From assembly GCA_019828595.1 (NCBI GenBank), contig JAHQRK010000018.1, positions 1,488,001 through 1,552,000 on the forward strand: a DNA stretch of 64,000 nt, in the 5' to 3' direction. Each line of letters begins with the position of its first letter. Within the stretch, counting starts at the first letter, position 1. Shown in pieces: positions 1-10,653 of this stretch. This stretch comes from Aphanomyces cochlioides. Taxonomy: Eukaryota; Oomycota; Saprolegniomycetes; Saprolegniales; Verrucalvaceae. Under the pieces are notes generated by a model. It had not been told where the DNA came from, ran no database searches, and was given only the letters and a program-made list of their open reading frames with translations. A program made the translations under genes and the position numbers.

Positions 1-1714
1 TCTGTCCTCTGCGTAGGATTGTGTTTTTCAAGAAAATGCAATTGTTTCCTTAGCCTTTTTGTAGTGGGCATATCGCCATCACATTGTCGTTTTGGGGAAT
101 TCGTTGTGGCCCCAATAATAGCACAATCTGATTTTGCCTCCGACATGTCATCAGTGGGTACTTGAGAGGAAGGTCTTTCAATATTTGCTTGCGGTGTACT
201 CTCATTTTCTTCGATATCCTGCTTACATTTTAGAGACATATAAGCTTTATTCGAACCTTAAACAGAACGTCATTGTATGTTGAGAATGATCGAGTCCATA
301 GTAATGGGAGCAAAATTGCCACAGCAGATGGCGATATTCTTGGGCAAACGTTTGAATGACTTACGGCAGATAACCATACATTTGTTGTAGCTTCATGGAA
401 ATATTCATGCAAACCGTCAAGGAAAGCATTCTTCGTGCTTGCTATTAATGGAAGTTGTTGAATGTGGAGTGCATGTTGAGTGTCAAGCAGTGGGAACAAA
501 GCGTCGTCCATATTTGCTGCCGAAAGAAGTATTGGATGATCTAGGCAAACAACTCAACAAAATCGTAGATTCTACCTTTACCGAAGATTGATGAAGGATT
601 TGGTGTGTTCTGGCACATGATCTGGCATTCCAAAGAAGCTCTCGTAAATATTCTGGTGTGACATTCGTTAGATATGGGCAGAGCTGTCTCCCAGCAGGAT
701 AAATTATTGTCAATGGTCAGTCGTTGGATTGTAATCTTCGTTATGGGCGAAAGTTGTCGTAATGAGTTCTGCAGAATGATCTTATCTTCGTATTGATAGT
801 ACCTTGCTGAATCGTGCGCTTCAAAGAGGAAAGGAACAGGGGGGAGGTCATTAATATCGTCGAATTCACAAACTTCCATAAAATCTGGTGTCAATAGAAT
901 CGTGTCGTTGATTTTGCCAATATTTGGAAGTTGCCAAGCCCCATCAAATGTATTGAGCGCCTCAATCCTGACGATATCGTTGGTCTCTTGAGAATCATCT
1001 ACATACTTATTTGCGGGATCAAGATTTGACTCATTACTATTGACCAAATTCTCAACAACATTGATTGAAGGGACGAAGACATCTGAGTCAATTAGTTCAT
1101 GACGCCTCGGACAGTCAGCCATATCACTAATACATAATCAAATAATTCAGGAGCACAATTACTGACCGAGACATCAAAATTCTAGGGAATCTTTGAGCAT
1201 AGTCGTTATAAATGTTCCTCGAAATGTTTAAGCAATCGAGAGAAAGCAAACTCGTCTGATGCTGAGTTGACCAGTCTTCCAACTTGCAGGGAATATACTT
1301 GATTTGAGCTGTTAGTGCGGGAATTTCAAAAGTAAGTTTGGTTCTGGTGGGTTGATCAGCATGAGCATTATCAACAAGACTCTCGTCTGAAACATCCATT
1401 GCAAAGAAATCCATCATCATATCTCCACGAGGAAGCCCCGGAGGTTTCATTGCGCTATCTTGAAAAATTTCTTTGGTTGTTCTTTGTATTGTCGACTCTA
1501 AATTCGTCTCAATGTTTGTGTCAACTACAGCAATCTTCAATGCATTCAATTGTGTGATGAGAGCTTTTCTTTTCATTCGAGCTTCATCTTCATAACCTAC
1601 ACCAAGTATGCCAGCGTGAATCATCGCAGTGCTCAAATATGGATTCTTACGTTTCCAGGATGCTATGTTCGTCTTGAAGAACATCACGCACAATGTCTTC
1701 TTGTGTCAGTCCTT
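1..1714 (-). CDS. Unrecognised multi-exon gene, 3' end off the window
   Basis: I do not recognise the family. Reading leftwards, coding-like sequence runs through exons at about 1167-1714, 576-1126, 257-540 and 1-218, joined by GT-AG introns of 40 bp (1127-1166), 35 bp (541-575) and 38 bp (219-256). These splices keep one frame open to the left edge with no stop, so the gene continues outside the window. The product is acidic and polar, with no membrane segment and no signal peptide that I can see. An internal stretch (roughly 570-1100) is rich in Asp, Asn and Ile. The 5' end is unclear: an open stretch encoding LTQEDIVRDVLQDEHSILET near 1640-1710 lies in another frame and would need one more intron, and I found no good start codon. 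The gene is divergent from the TIM-barrel gene at 1831. I considered a Rad21/Rec8-type kleisin but could not match its N-terminal or winged-helix motifs. Confidence 0.5.
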
Positions 1715-1782
1715 TCCCCTTTCCTATCTTCGCGCCTTTTCTCCTTGAACAGAAATGCAAAGATGACAATCCATTGTCAATT

Positions 1783-1802
1783 ATCCGGAACCTTATCCGG
1801 AT
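1783..1802. promoter_or_regulatory. Paired TTATCCGGA motifs between divergent genes
   Basis: Two copies of TTATCCGGA about 13 bp apart lie 30-50 bp upstream of the ATG at 1831 and about 75 bp from the 5' part of the leftward gene. The same ATCCGGAT-like palindrome recurs in the AKTIP/DDX55 intergenic region (58630-59110) and near 35490. A promoter role is inferred only from position and recurrence. Confidence 0.35.
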
Positions 1803-1830
1803 TTAAAATCCTTCTTGCAAACATGGTCTT

Positions 1831-2721
1831 TTGGACAACATGTCAAGATCCCGTCAACTGCTTGTCTTCCGTCACTTGTGGGGGATTGAGCCCTCGCCAA
1901 GTTTAGAGAAGAACCTTGCGCTGATTGGAGAGCTCAAGAATCTGGGCTACAGTGGGGTGGAAGCGAGTCTCAGCGCGATTCGGGAACATGGAGGGGCGGC
2001 TTTCCTTGAAGAGCTCAAAGCGCACGACATGAAGCTGATCGTAGGGATTTATTCTGGCTGGACGGACTATGTGCCCAGTGCGTGGGAGGCGAAGAGCGTT
2101 GCGGATCACTTGAAGCAATTTGAAGACGAAATCCAGCAAGCACATGCCCTCAGTCTCCGCCCAACCATGCTTAATGCCCATGCGGGATGCGATTATTGGA
2201 ATGACCGGGACTGCCAAGAATTTCTCCTGGCAGCCGAACGTATCCACTCTGAAATTCCAATTGCCCATGAAACTCACAGAGGTCGAATGATGTGGAACCC
2301 TTGGCGAACACTCGATTTGATTGAAAAATTGCCGTCGTTAAAGCTCACGCTTGACTTTTCACACTGGTGTGTCGGTGCTGAGCGACCGTTGGACACACCC
2401 TGGGATCACGAGTGGATCAAGCGTATCCTTCCACGAGTAATTCACATCCATGGACGTGTTGGCACCGACGAATCCCCCCAAGTGGTCGATCCTAGAGATC
2501 CGCATGCGAAGCCATTTGTTGAGCGTTTCGACCGCATATGGGCTGATGTGTGGCGAACTCAGGCTCAATCTGGTGCTGCGATTTCGACATTGACGCCTGA
2601 ATACGGCCCTTCTCCGTACACACCCATGGCTCCATTTACCGGGAAGCCTCTCAGCGACGTCTGGGAAGTGGTTAACAACGAATGCAAGCGACAACAGGAA
2701 CGCTTTCGCAATCTGGCTTAG
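1831..2721 (+). CDS. Sugar phosphate isomerase/epimerase-like TIM-barrel protein
   Basis: A 296-residue single-exon protein of the xylose-isomerase-like TIM-barrel (AP endonuclease 2) superfamily, whose members isomerise or epimerise sugars and inositols using a divalent metal. The barrel signatures are visible in order: NLGYSGVEASL near residues 36-46, LNAHAGCDYW near 112-121, AHETHRGRMMWNPWRT near 143-158, LDFSHWCVGAE near 171-181, HIHGRVGT near 202-209 and a C-terminal PEYGPSPYTP. The His, Glu and Asp residues in these strands are where the family places its metal ligands. Length is normal for the family. The start is the upstream ATG; a second ATG three codons on (MSRSRQ) could be used instead. 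No targeting signal is obvious, so a cytosolic location is inferred. The substrate cannot be told from sequence. The gene is convergent with the FHA gene, with only 6 bp between the stops. Confidence 0.82.
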   Translation: MDNMSRSRQLLVFRHLWGIEPSPSLEKNLALIGELKNLGYSGVEASLSAIREHGGAAFLEELKAHDMKLIVGIYSGWTDYVPSAWEAKSVADHLKQFEDEIQQAHALSLRPTMLNAHAGCDYWNDRDCQEFLLAAERIHSEIPIAHETHRGRMMWNPWRTLDLIEKLPSLKLTLDFSHWCVGAERPLDTPWDHEWIKRILPRVIHIHGRVGTDESPQVVDPRDPHAKPFVERFDRIWADVWRTQAQSGAAISTLTPEYGPSPYTPMAPFTGKPLSDVWEVVNNECKRQQERFRNLA

Positions 2722-2727
2722 CCACAT

Positions 2728-3714
2728 TCATTCAATAATCTGAACCTCATCAGGGCTTGATGTTACCAGTGGCGTTGGCGATGGAGCAGAGGCTGCAGGC
2801 GTAATGTCTACTTTTTGTTTCTTCTTTGCATCGGGTACAGCTGGTGCTGCTGGTGGTCGCTTCTTGTCATCATCGGTTTTCTCTGGTTTGATGAGGACAT
2901 AACGTGGCTCTGATCAAGTTCGCTTAGGATCTAGATCTCACTTGTGCATAGCTTACCTCCAGTCGCTGTAATGCTAACACGCTTGAAGTTGGCAGGAGAG
3001 TACTCGAAATAGCCCCTACGTCAAGCATGTCAGAGGAAGCATTCCGTGCCGAGGGTTACTTGATCAATGAGGCCAAGTTATCTCGTCCACCCACTTCATA
3101 GTCGACGTCGCGGAAACTACAAGCCTTAGTCGAAACTATCATCTAGTAGAGTACCATTTGTAGACGGCTTCGATCGTGTCTTCAACAGTGAGACCTGTTG
3201 TCGAAGCCGCCGGTTGTGCCTTTTCAAATGCTTTTTGAATCATCTTGAAGCCAGACATGACTCCGCATTGCGACTTTACAGCAGGCAAGAAATAAAAGCG
3301 AGTGCTTCCGATCTTCACTGGCATTTTCGGTGTCAGCTGGACTATGCTGTCCTTTGTGACCACACGCCCTGCTCAAAAGGGCGTCGAGTTAAAACAATCA
3401 AACAATGTGCTGCGTGTACCTCCGGCAAAGAGGCCATTCTTGCCCAAACATTCGATTTCAAAGCAAGCTTTCTCTGTATTCCATGTGATGCGAGCGTGAA
3501 CGCGGGAAACAGACATTTGTTCACCAAGACAAATCTTCCCGTTCGATGGATCTGTGCCTCTGCCCAATTCAACCGGCAGCTGCGTAATGACTGCTTCAAA
3601 CGGCTCTGTTTCATTGAGCAAGCCTTGCAACTTGGCGTACGCTAACGAAGGTCGATTCGCAAGGAACTCTTTCTCAATCCTCTTCTCATCTTCCGAGAGG
3701 GCGACTGCCACCAT
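2728..3714 (-). CDS. FHA-domain protein, FHL1/forkhead-associated type
   Basis: Five exons (3420-3714, 3155-3368, 3060-3116, 2957-3015, 2728-2909) separated by introns of 51, 38, 44 and 47 bp, all GT-AG. The exon sum is 807 nt, giving 268 residues in one frame. Residues ~25-120 form an FHA phosphothreonine-binding domain: a beta strand with VELGRG, then SVSRVHARI (the conserved S-R-x-H), the LGKNGLFAGG turn (conserved N-G) and KIGSTRFYFLP. Downstream is VEDTIEAVYK and a stretch containing GGRDNLASLIKGYFEYSP, reminiscent of a winged-helix or forkhead-like module. The tail is basic and Lys/Pro-rich (DDDKKRPPAAP, KKKQKVD), a plausible nuclear signal. The family pattern of FHA plus a small helical DNA-binding module suggests a transcription-linked nuclear factor; this is inference. 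The start is the first ATG in a well-supported first exon. Confidence 0.8.
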
Positions 3715-4445
3715 AACTTGAATGACAGCGGTCTTGAATGTTCAACTCTGTGATTGGTGCATATTTAATTTCGAATCCGGAAATTGAACGATGGCGCCAA
3801 AACATCCGAGGACTCAATGGAATTGCCAGACAGCAAAGTACTCTTCGATAGCTTAAGCATAGGCCACGTCAGTGCAAGTTATATGTCACTGTAGTCTAGA
3901 TGGTCTCAGTTTATCTTATTACTGGTCATGGCTTCCATAATTACTCATATTATTACATGGAGTCATCGACAGGGAGTCGATTCACTCGATTTCTCTGTCG
4001 TCCAGCTTTCATGACAAGTGAATGATTGCGAAGATGAAATCAATGCTTCGTAATCCTTACAGCTAATGAGACGACAAAGAGCCTTCATGGAGAGCTTCAC
4101 TTCAGTCAGTGGGTCGGAAAATTCCAAGTCGATGATGCTGATGTGCCTACTGGAACTTGTGCATCTTGCGCTGTCATGATGACAAACGCCTACAGCCAAA
4201 ACGACTCACGAGACAAGGTGAATAATCAATCATCCACTGAGCCGTATGTCACTTAGCAGTCTAACCTACCTGTGTCGATCGTGGAAAGGCTCTGCATACA
4301 ATAATATACACACAAGAGCGTCTTATCAAATATCGCCTGGGCTGCTGGTTCCCTTCATTATTATGTCGCCTTTTAAAGAAGAACAAGAGGAAAGTTGTTT
4401 CGCTACTCCACCTTTCCTCTCCAGCAAGCAAAAACTGTGAGCCAC
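3715..4445. other. Intergenic, no convincing gene
   Basis: This stretch of about 730 bp separates the FHA gene from the eS1 gene, both on the minus strand. A 78-codon minus-strand frame at 3963-4199 lacks recognisable motifs and could only be coding with extra introns, so I do not call it. Nothing else stands out. Confidence 0.4.
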
Positions 4446-5355
4446 TTACAGACGGCCACCCGAGCCAGCCATGGATTGGACCAATTGGTCTTCTTCACGG
4501 ACGACCTTGGCACCCTTTTCTTCAGCGCCTTCTTCGTGCAATTCCATCAACTTGGTCACGTCGAACTTGGGCTTCTTCAACACCTTCATCTTGCGGACGA
4601 AGACGTTTTGGAGAGGGAAGATGCCTTGGCAGGCCTTTTCAATTTCCTTGCCGATGATTTCAGGTTGGAACTTGAGGTACAAGTCCTTCAAGTCGCTCTT
4701 GCTGGCTTGTTCCGTCATGATGGTGGTCATCTTCTTGCGGATTTGACGGATTTGGGCAGTTTGAGCGTAGCACGTCTTCTTTTGTTGGTTAGGGCGCTTC
4801 TTGGTGAAGGCAATGCAGAACAAACGGATGGTGTAGCCATCGGTGGTCTTGACATCGACGAAGGCTTCAATCAAAGTTTGCCACTTCTTGATCAAAGAGC
4901 AGATCTTGTCGCGGGTGAAGTCCATGCCGTGGAAGTTGGTCACAACTTGCGTGCCTTGGACATCTTCGACGGCGAGGCGGATCTTGCGGAAAGATTGGTC
5001 TTCGTCCTTGTTCAAGTCGGCAAGGCACACTTCGAAGACACGTCCCTTCAAGCCTTCCGAGGCAATCTTGGTGCCGGAGGTACGGTTGACCAAGGTCTTG
5101 CCAATGGTGCGTTGTTGGAAGATACCAGGGACACGGATATCATACCAGTCCTTGCGGGTGAAAGGGTCGACGCTATACATTTCATTTCATGAGCCTGCCA
5201 TGTACATTCGACAGCACACTTACGCCTTCTTCTTGCCACCCTTCTTGCCCTTAGTCAAACGCTTATTCTTGCCTGCAATCATTCATCAGATCTGTACTCC
5301 TGTTGATCATTTCCTATCGCTAAGCTATCTCATTCTTTCACTTACCCACAGCCAT
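4446..5355 (-). CDS. RPS3A: 40S ribosomal protein eS1 (S3a)
   Basis: A structural protein of the small ribosomal subunit. It has three exons: a 10-nt first exon (5346-5355, ATG GCT GTG G), then 5224-5272, then 4446-5172, joined by GT-AG introns of 73 and 51 bp. The joined start reads [20 protein letters not shown] followed by [18 protein letters not shown], the classic eS1 N-terminus. Downstream motifs match along the whole length: [60 protein letters not shown], and the C-terminal [14 protein letters not shown]. At about 261 residues the length is as expected. An antisense frame of 265 codons on the plus strand is a shadow of this codon-biased gene. Splitting the initial codons into a tiny first exon is common for ribosomal-protein genes. 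Confidence 0.96.
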
Positions 5356-6488
5356 GTTGCGATATGATTCAAAGGCGAAATGAAGCAGTAAAGCATGGTT
5401 GGCCCGCAAGCAGCCAATAATTTCGCCACCACTTCATTGGTTCCGAGTGTGGTGTTCAGCTCATACAGGTGTTCATTCTACTCAGGTAAACGGAATTTTA
5501 AAAAAATACATCGCAATCTCGATAGAACGATGTGAACTTTATTAAAATAAACTTATACTCGCATATAATTGGCTAAAAATTAGCATCATCGACATAGACT
5601 GGGGACACATCTCGAGCGTTTATCGTGCCGATGTCACCAAAGAACAGCCCTCAAAGATGCTTAACATGAAGAAGGCTGTTGCGCTTGGCTATCTTCCATT
5701 TTTCAAAGTAGGGGTTGACGGGGACCCCGATGGTGATTGGATTTGAGGAAGTTCATGCCAGTTTTGATGTTTTTGGTAAAAAAGTGACGAATTTTTCCCA
5801 ATTTCTAAATACTCTTCAATGATTGGTTGAAAAGTGGATTGAGGTGATTTCTATTGGATTTCTTGTTATTGATTGGCTAAAATCTTGAATGTATTGTTAA
5901 TGATGTCTGAGTGATGGTTCTAGAATTCCCGCGCTGGGTGCGCTACCTCCCGACGGAACTGAGACGGACAAAGATGGAGCAAACCGTCGGGTCAATTCGG
6001 CTTTGAAAGACAAAGAGGCACAGTCGAATCAGCTGCTATATATAGATCCTGTCCCATCGAATGGAAAGTCTTATTTACGCCATTATTTTGCAGTTATATT
6101 GTATGGAAGGTTCTTGAACCCGTGTTTACGCCAACTACAGCATTTAGGACAATTTTCGTGTTGATTGCGGTCATGAGGACGCTTGGTTGCAGCATTGAGT
6201 CCTATATATGTAATATGCAATCGGATATTAAGCGCGTCAATCCTAATCATGCTCGTTTTGATCGTGATTGAGCTTTCTCAACTGGCAAAGAAACGGGGCA
6301 GTTTCGCCGGTCTTTCTGTCGGAGCTGACCGCCGGTTTGGTTTTCATCCAATGAAATTGGATTATTCTCATTTAAATGATTTTGATTGGATAAAATCGTG
6401 GAATTCCGTTGCTTTTTGGCGCTTTTCTTGCGCCCCTTCAGTCCCATTTCCATCTTGTAGAGACCAAGTGCAAGGAAGAGCATCCACG
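5356..6488. other. Long 5' intergenic region with repeated ATTGG boxes
   Basis: About 1.1 kb between the divergent eS1 gene and the cupredoxin-like gene. It holds several ATTGGCT/ATTGGTT/GATTGGAT boxes (near 5577, 5738, 5820, 5870 and 6385), which read as CCAAT boxes on the other strand. The reading frame of the downstream gene stays open upstream to 6183 and encodes a short hydrophobic run, but the sequence looks like promoter, not protein. No other gene is visible. Confidence 0.4.
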
Positions 6489-8023
6489 ATGACAAGACGC
6501 CCGACAAATTTCGTAGAGAACCATCGATCATACGTTGTATCGAACCAGATGCAGCACAAAAAGCGCCACCAAGTCATGCGATACCGGAAGAAGGTCCCAG
6601 ATCCGCCGTTATCGCCTGTCGGGAACAATTTTCAAGACGATGAGTCTGACACAGCATCGCCAGACAATCAAAGCTCCCGTACGTGCATCAAATATCACTT
6701 CCCCCTGCTAAACTTGACTGGTTTAGATGAATCCAGTCCTGTAAAAGTGCATCCGATTCCAACGAGCTCGAATGTGTATGTGGTGAACGTCCAAGACTTC
6801 CGCTTTCATCCTGAACACATTGTGATCGAACGATATAGTACGATCCGTTGGCAAATACCTGCGGACTCCAACACGGTCTATTCGATTACCATTTCCTCAG
6901 CCCATTCAACAAACTCCCCAACATTGAGTCAAGACAACCCGACCTTTGAGCACACGTTTGATACGCTTGGGACTTACGCCTACTCATGTTCTCTGTATTC
7001 GTTCATGAATGGAACTATCACAGTCGTGGCGACACTCAGTGCAGAGGAGATGTCCAGAAATATGTGCTTTCTTGACTACCCTTTGCCGAAAAAACCATCC
7101 AAGATCCTGTCTCCTACATCCTTGGCGATGTACCCGTTTCAAAAGCAGCTCGTTGTGTGGCGGGAAAAGCAAGCACCTCGAGAAAGTCATGAAGATGACG
7201 ACACTTTTGCAAAGAAATCGAGAGAAAGAATCAAGAAGAAGGCACAGAAGGTGGCCATGAACGGTTTGAAACCCAAACCAATTTCGACACCAACTAACGA
7301 AACGACTATTGAGTTCTTGCCGGAACTTAACAATGCTTCGTTGGTTGAACCTGTGGCAGCTTCGGTCCCCTGCATACACCAAGTTCGGATCGAAGACTTT
7401 GCTTTCAGTGCACTGCCCACTCGACCTGTCGTTGGAGACACCATCTCTTGGCTCGTCAGTTCTGACAGCCCTGGCATGGTAGAACACGCTCTCCGACTCA
7501 AGGTAGTTTCACACGACGGGGCCGTGGAGCAAACACTTCAGTCTTCGACGCTCAAACGGGGAGATCATTGGAGTTGCCTTGTCCTACAGCCGTGCACTTT
7601 GTATGTTGAGTGTGACGTTTACCACATAAAGAGCGAAGTGGTGGTGGCCGCCCCGACGCCAGTTATTTTAATTGGTGATGTTGCTTGCCCAGTGGACGAT
7701 GCTAGCATTTCAACTCCATCGTCTCCTCTGAGTAAGCCTGCATCGCCACTTGTTATCGCCGATTCCACCGACCAACCCCAGCCAAGCATCATTCAGCTAT
7801 TTCACAAATCCAAGCTGAAGCAAAAAGCAATGCGATCTAGCTATTTGATTCCTGACAAGGAGCGAGCGAAGACTGGTCTAATTGGTTTCGATGCTGCAGC
7901 CACATACGACTTTCTGAAGCGACGTACGCTTGTTGATGAAATATGTCTTCTCACCCTTGTATAGGTGCACAAGAAATCAAGCAAGACGTGCATGTCGTCT
8001 ATGCATGTTGCCGTCAAGTGTAA
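6489..8023 (+). CDS. Protein with two cupredoxin-like domains
   Basis: A protein of about 490 residues from the ATG at 6489; the frame is also open upstream to 6183. The first beta-sandwich, at roughly residues 90-180, reads VYVVNVQDFRFHPEHIVIE, STIRWQIP, FEHTFDTLGTYAYSCSL and GTITVV, the pattern of plastocyanin/azurin-like cupredoxins. A second, more diverged copy at roughly 300-400 reads VRIEDFAFSALPTRPVVGDTISW through CTLYVECDVY and SEVVV. The first domain keeps the Cys of the C-terminal copper loop (YSCSLYSFMNG), but the usual nearby His and Met ligands are not clear, so copper binding is uncertain. Basic and Ser/Pro linkers separate the domains and no signal peptide follows the 6489 start. 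The plain frame ends at 7964. A 41-bp GT-AG intron (7924-7964) would swap the last residues for a different short tail ending at 8023, and I favour that model. Function is unknown. Confidence 0.65.
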
Positions 8024-8607
8024 ACTACCCGAATAGACGAATTCCGTGTTCGACCCATGAAGTGTGTTTCGGCTTTGCATCACGAAAAAAATTCGAGGGA
8101 CGACGAGGCATCACTTAGAAGGGGAATGCAGAGTAATGTCTTGTTCCATGACTATTCGCAATTTGAATGTCTTAGGCACTGGATTGATTAACACGAGTGT
8201 TACCGATGGGCAGACGGAATGATGTACCCGTTCGTAGTCTCTCGTGGTAACTCCTGGTCCAATGACCCTGGTCGTAGCATTCCACAGATGTCACTTGGCA
8301 TTTATGTCACGGACGTGAAGTTCTGGATGACCATGAAGATAGATAATCGTTCTTTCGGGTAGCAGGAGCAGGACATGTCGAGACTCGAGTGTTTTCTTCG
8401 TGGCCTCCAGTGGCTGCTCTAAGGAGGGGGAGAGTCGTCGGCGTTACATGCATGCCGGCGCGAATGTTGTCTTTGTAGGGTTGACGGAAAGCTCACAAAC
8501 TTGAAATGCCTGTCGAGGAGCTGATGACTGAAGACGATCGCCATGACTGTTCTGAGTGATACTGTAGCAGAATATGCACTTATAGTTAGAAGTGCAGCCA
8601 AGTGCGA
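8024..8607. other. Intergenic, no gene seen
   Basis: About 580 bp between the cupredoxin-like gene and the first DUF4203-like gene, which are convergent. Frames are short and motif-free, and no repeat was recognised. Confidence 0.4.
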
Positions 8608-9333
8608 TCAGCTACGGCACAATATTTGATCGAGAAGATAGTAGAAGCCACTTTTGGTCTCTTCGGCCTTGAACCACATCTTAAACGTGTCGGACTTCTT
8701 ATCCTTTGCGGACACCTTGGCTTGATAATACGCCGCCGCGCCAGCCACAACAGCGGTCATAACACCCGGAATCCACGGCTGACCTTTGCCCAAAGTAGAC
8801 AGAAACGATAGCAAGTAACAACTTCCAATGCCAGCAGTGGCGCTGATCATGGTTTCACGCTCCTTCTTCACTGCCATGGTTGCAAGTGCAATGCTGGTGG
8901 CGAGCAGAAAACAGAGTTGAAGCCATTCCGGAAGCGATTGGTACGGTTCAATGAGCGACAGAGCGATGTGGCCAAGTATAAACCCTGCGACGAAGCCCTT
9001 CATGCACAATGCAATCTTCATTTGGAGGAGCGCAACACAGCCGGACATTGCGCCAGTCACGATGGAAATGATAATTTGAGTGTGGAGCGGAATGCTCGAG
9101 TCGTACACGATCACCATCCCAAACAGAAAGCCATCGATGAACACGACGGCTTTCTTCTGGCTGAAGCCATAGAAGGCAATGAAGAGTCCCAGTGAGATTA
9201 TCATGACAGCAAGGATCATCAGCATGGCCATGTGGCTGGAATCGCCATGATCGTACAACGAGCCAAATATGTTTGGTAAGGTCGCCTTGGTGCCGAAAGG
9301 AAAATCCGCGGTGATCGGTCGAGATGCATTCAT
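8608..9333 (-). CDS. DUF4203/TMEM198-like multi-pass membrane protein, intact copy A
   Basis: A 241-residue single-exon protein with six to seven hydrophobic helices: MLMILAVMIISLGLFIAFYG near 36-55, VFIDGFLFGMVIVY, IIISIVTGAMSGCVALLQM, the family block KGFVAGFILGHIALSLIEPY, LQLCFLLATSIALATMA, and WIPGVMTAVVAGAAAYY. This arrangement (DUF4203, TM7SF3/TMEM198 family) is integral to membranes. The animal member TMEM198 has been linked to Wnt co-receptor phosphorylation, but no such role can be assumed here. The N-terminus (MNASRPITADFPFGTKA) is short and the C-terminus is Lys-rich and soluble. It is the best preserved of five related sequences within 8.3 kb, along with the copy at 16072. The start is the first ATG and aligns with the N-terminus of that copy. 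Confidence 0.8.
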   Translation of the reverse strand: MNASRPITADFPFGTKATLPNIFGSLYDHGDSSHMAMLMILAVMIISLGLFIAFYGFSQKKAVVFIDGFLFGMVIVYDSSIPLHTQIIISIVTGAMSGCVALLQMKIALCMKGFVAGFILGHIALSLIEPYQSLPEWLQLCFLLATSIALATMAVKKERETMISATAGIGSCYLLSFLSTLGKGQPWIPGVMTAVVAGAAAYYQAKVSAKDKKSDTFKMWFKAEETKSGFYYLLDQILCRS

Positions 9334-9684
9334 AGGAGTAGTTGATGTGACGAGCGTGAGATCAATTGAAGAATGAAGCTGTTATCCCAGGCAACATGGC
9401 GCCGTGGATCATGTTCGTCACACCTTCACGAGGGAACTATCCCTGGAAACATGTATGGACGTCAGTTTCATCATGAGATTTCAACCATGTCACGTCCTCT
9501 ACCGACGGTCCATTTCAGCGCTCGTTTGAGTGTGCTGGATGGGCTATCGCGACTACACTCTCGACTTGGCCATGCGCAGACTTTACAGAGGTGGCGGACG
9601 TGACGTTGTGTGGTTTCTTGTCGTTTCGAGGGTCGCAGCCGCCCTGCTGGCACGGTGATGCCTATTCACTTTACTCATGGTACG

Positions 9685-10650
9685 ATGAAAGGACGCAACG
9701 GCTTCCAGACAGAGTATAGACCGTCAATCTCGATGAAAATGACGGACACACTAGCATGGACCTCTTTCCTTCCCAGCGATTGATCCAGGACGTCGAGTGG
9801 AGGGCCAAGGAAGGACAGATGACGTTTCGTTGGAATTGTCTGAACTTGGATTATGGAAAAGAAATGCACAACTGAGTCATTCAAACCAACGCGTCCTCAG
9901 CGCGCAGACCGATCTGAAGTCTTGAATACTACTTGATGAGATGCAGGAGGTCGAGGCATTTTAAACGCGTTGTGTTGGCGCATCTCTCTGTCGCCACTGA
10001 ATTTCATAACGCTGTCCACTGCTGCAAGAGGTGACATTCGATAATTCTGCCTTGCCGCTACGTGAGACGGACAGTCGACAAAATGGAAGCGATGGAGCAG
10101 TACGGCGGCGCTGGATAGCAAGGATAACGCAGCGCGCTCAAGCTGCTGACATGTGGCTAGCTCTATACTGTCAATTCAGTGACAGGATCGATTTCTTCCG
10201 ACTCGCAAAGACGAGACGACTGACTTGAGCTCTGAGACTTTTCATTGTCTGCTGAATTGCACAAAGCAGAATAGTCGGTCGTTGGTAAGTCTCTTCTTTA
10301 CAGTGCTTTCGATCGTCATTGTCGCTTCCTGGCCACACATTCTTGTAACGCTCTGTCTCTGGATCGGTTTTACTCGTGATCCCACATGGCTGGACACCAT
10401 TTGTCGCGTGTCAACGCAGTGTGCTCAAGTTGGATCAATTTCAACCACACGATCGAGGAAGAGCAAAGCGCAGACAGGGCAGAGAGAAGACAATTCATTA
10501 GATGGCTGAGATAGCGAAACAGCCAGCTCGATGCAAGATGCCCCAAGAAATTATAGAAAGTTTCTCGAGTAGTTTATGGAGCTCTTATGAAGAAACTCAA
10601 GATAACGAGTACGAAAGCATCGACAACTCGTCATGGTCGATAATTATGGC
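9685..10650. repeat. Dispersed repeat, copy 1 of the left half
   Basis: About 950 bp recurs at 22735-23660 in the same orientation with only scattered differences, for example the blocks starting GACGGACACACTAGCATGGA (9752 and 22804) and GCTGACATGTGGCTAGCTC (10143 and 23199). No frame in it shows recognisable protein motifs. The end of this copy (10608-10653) also matches 28886-28926, where it runs directly into the right half of the unit. It is probably a mobile-element-derived unit of unknown class. Confidence 0.75.
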
Positions 10651-10653
10651 CAG

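Noticed and set aside
1..1714. Rad21/Rec8-like cohesin subunit
   Set aside because: Some acidic and helical stretches looked similar, but neither the N-terminal nor the C-terminal kleisin motifs could be found.
3963..4199. 78-codon minus-strand frame as a small gene
   Set aside because: No motif, no convincing start or splice model; left as intergenic.
4395..5192. 265-codon plus-strand frame
   Set aside because: Exactly antisense to the strongly supported eS1 gene.
6183..6488. Upstream extension of the cupredoxin-like protein with a hydrophobic N-terminus
   Set aside because: Sequence has promoter-like ATTGG boxes and the residues look non-conserved; the ATG at 6489 gives a cleaner protein.
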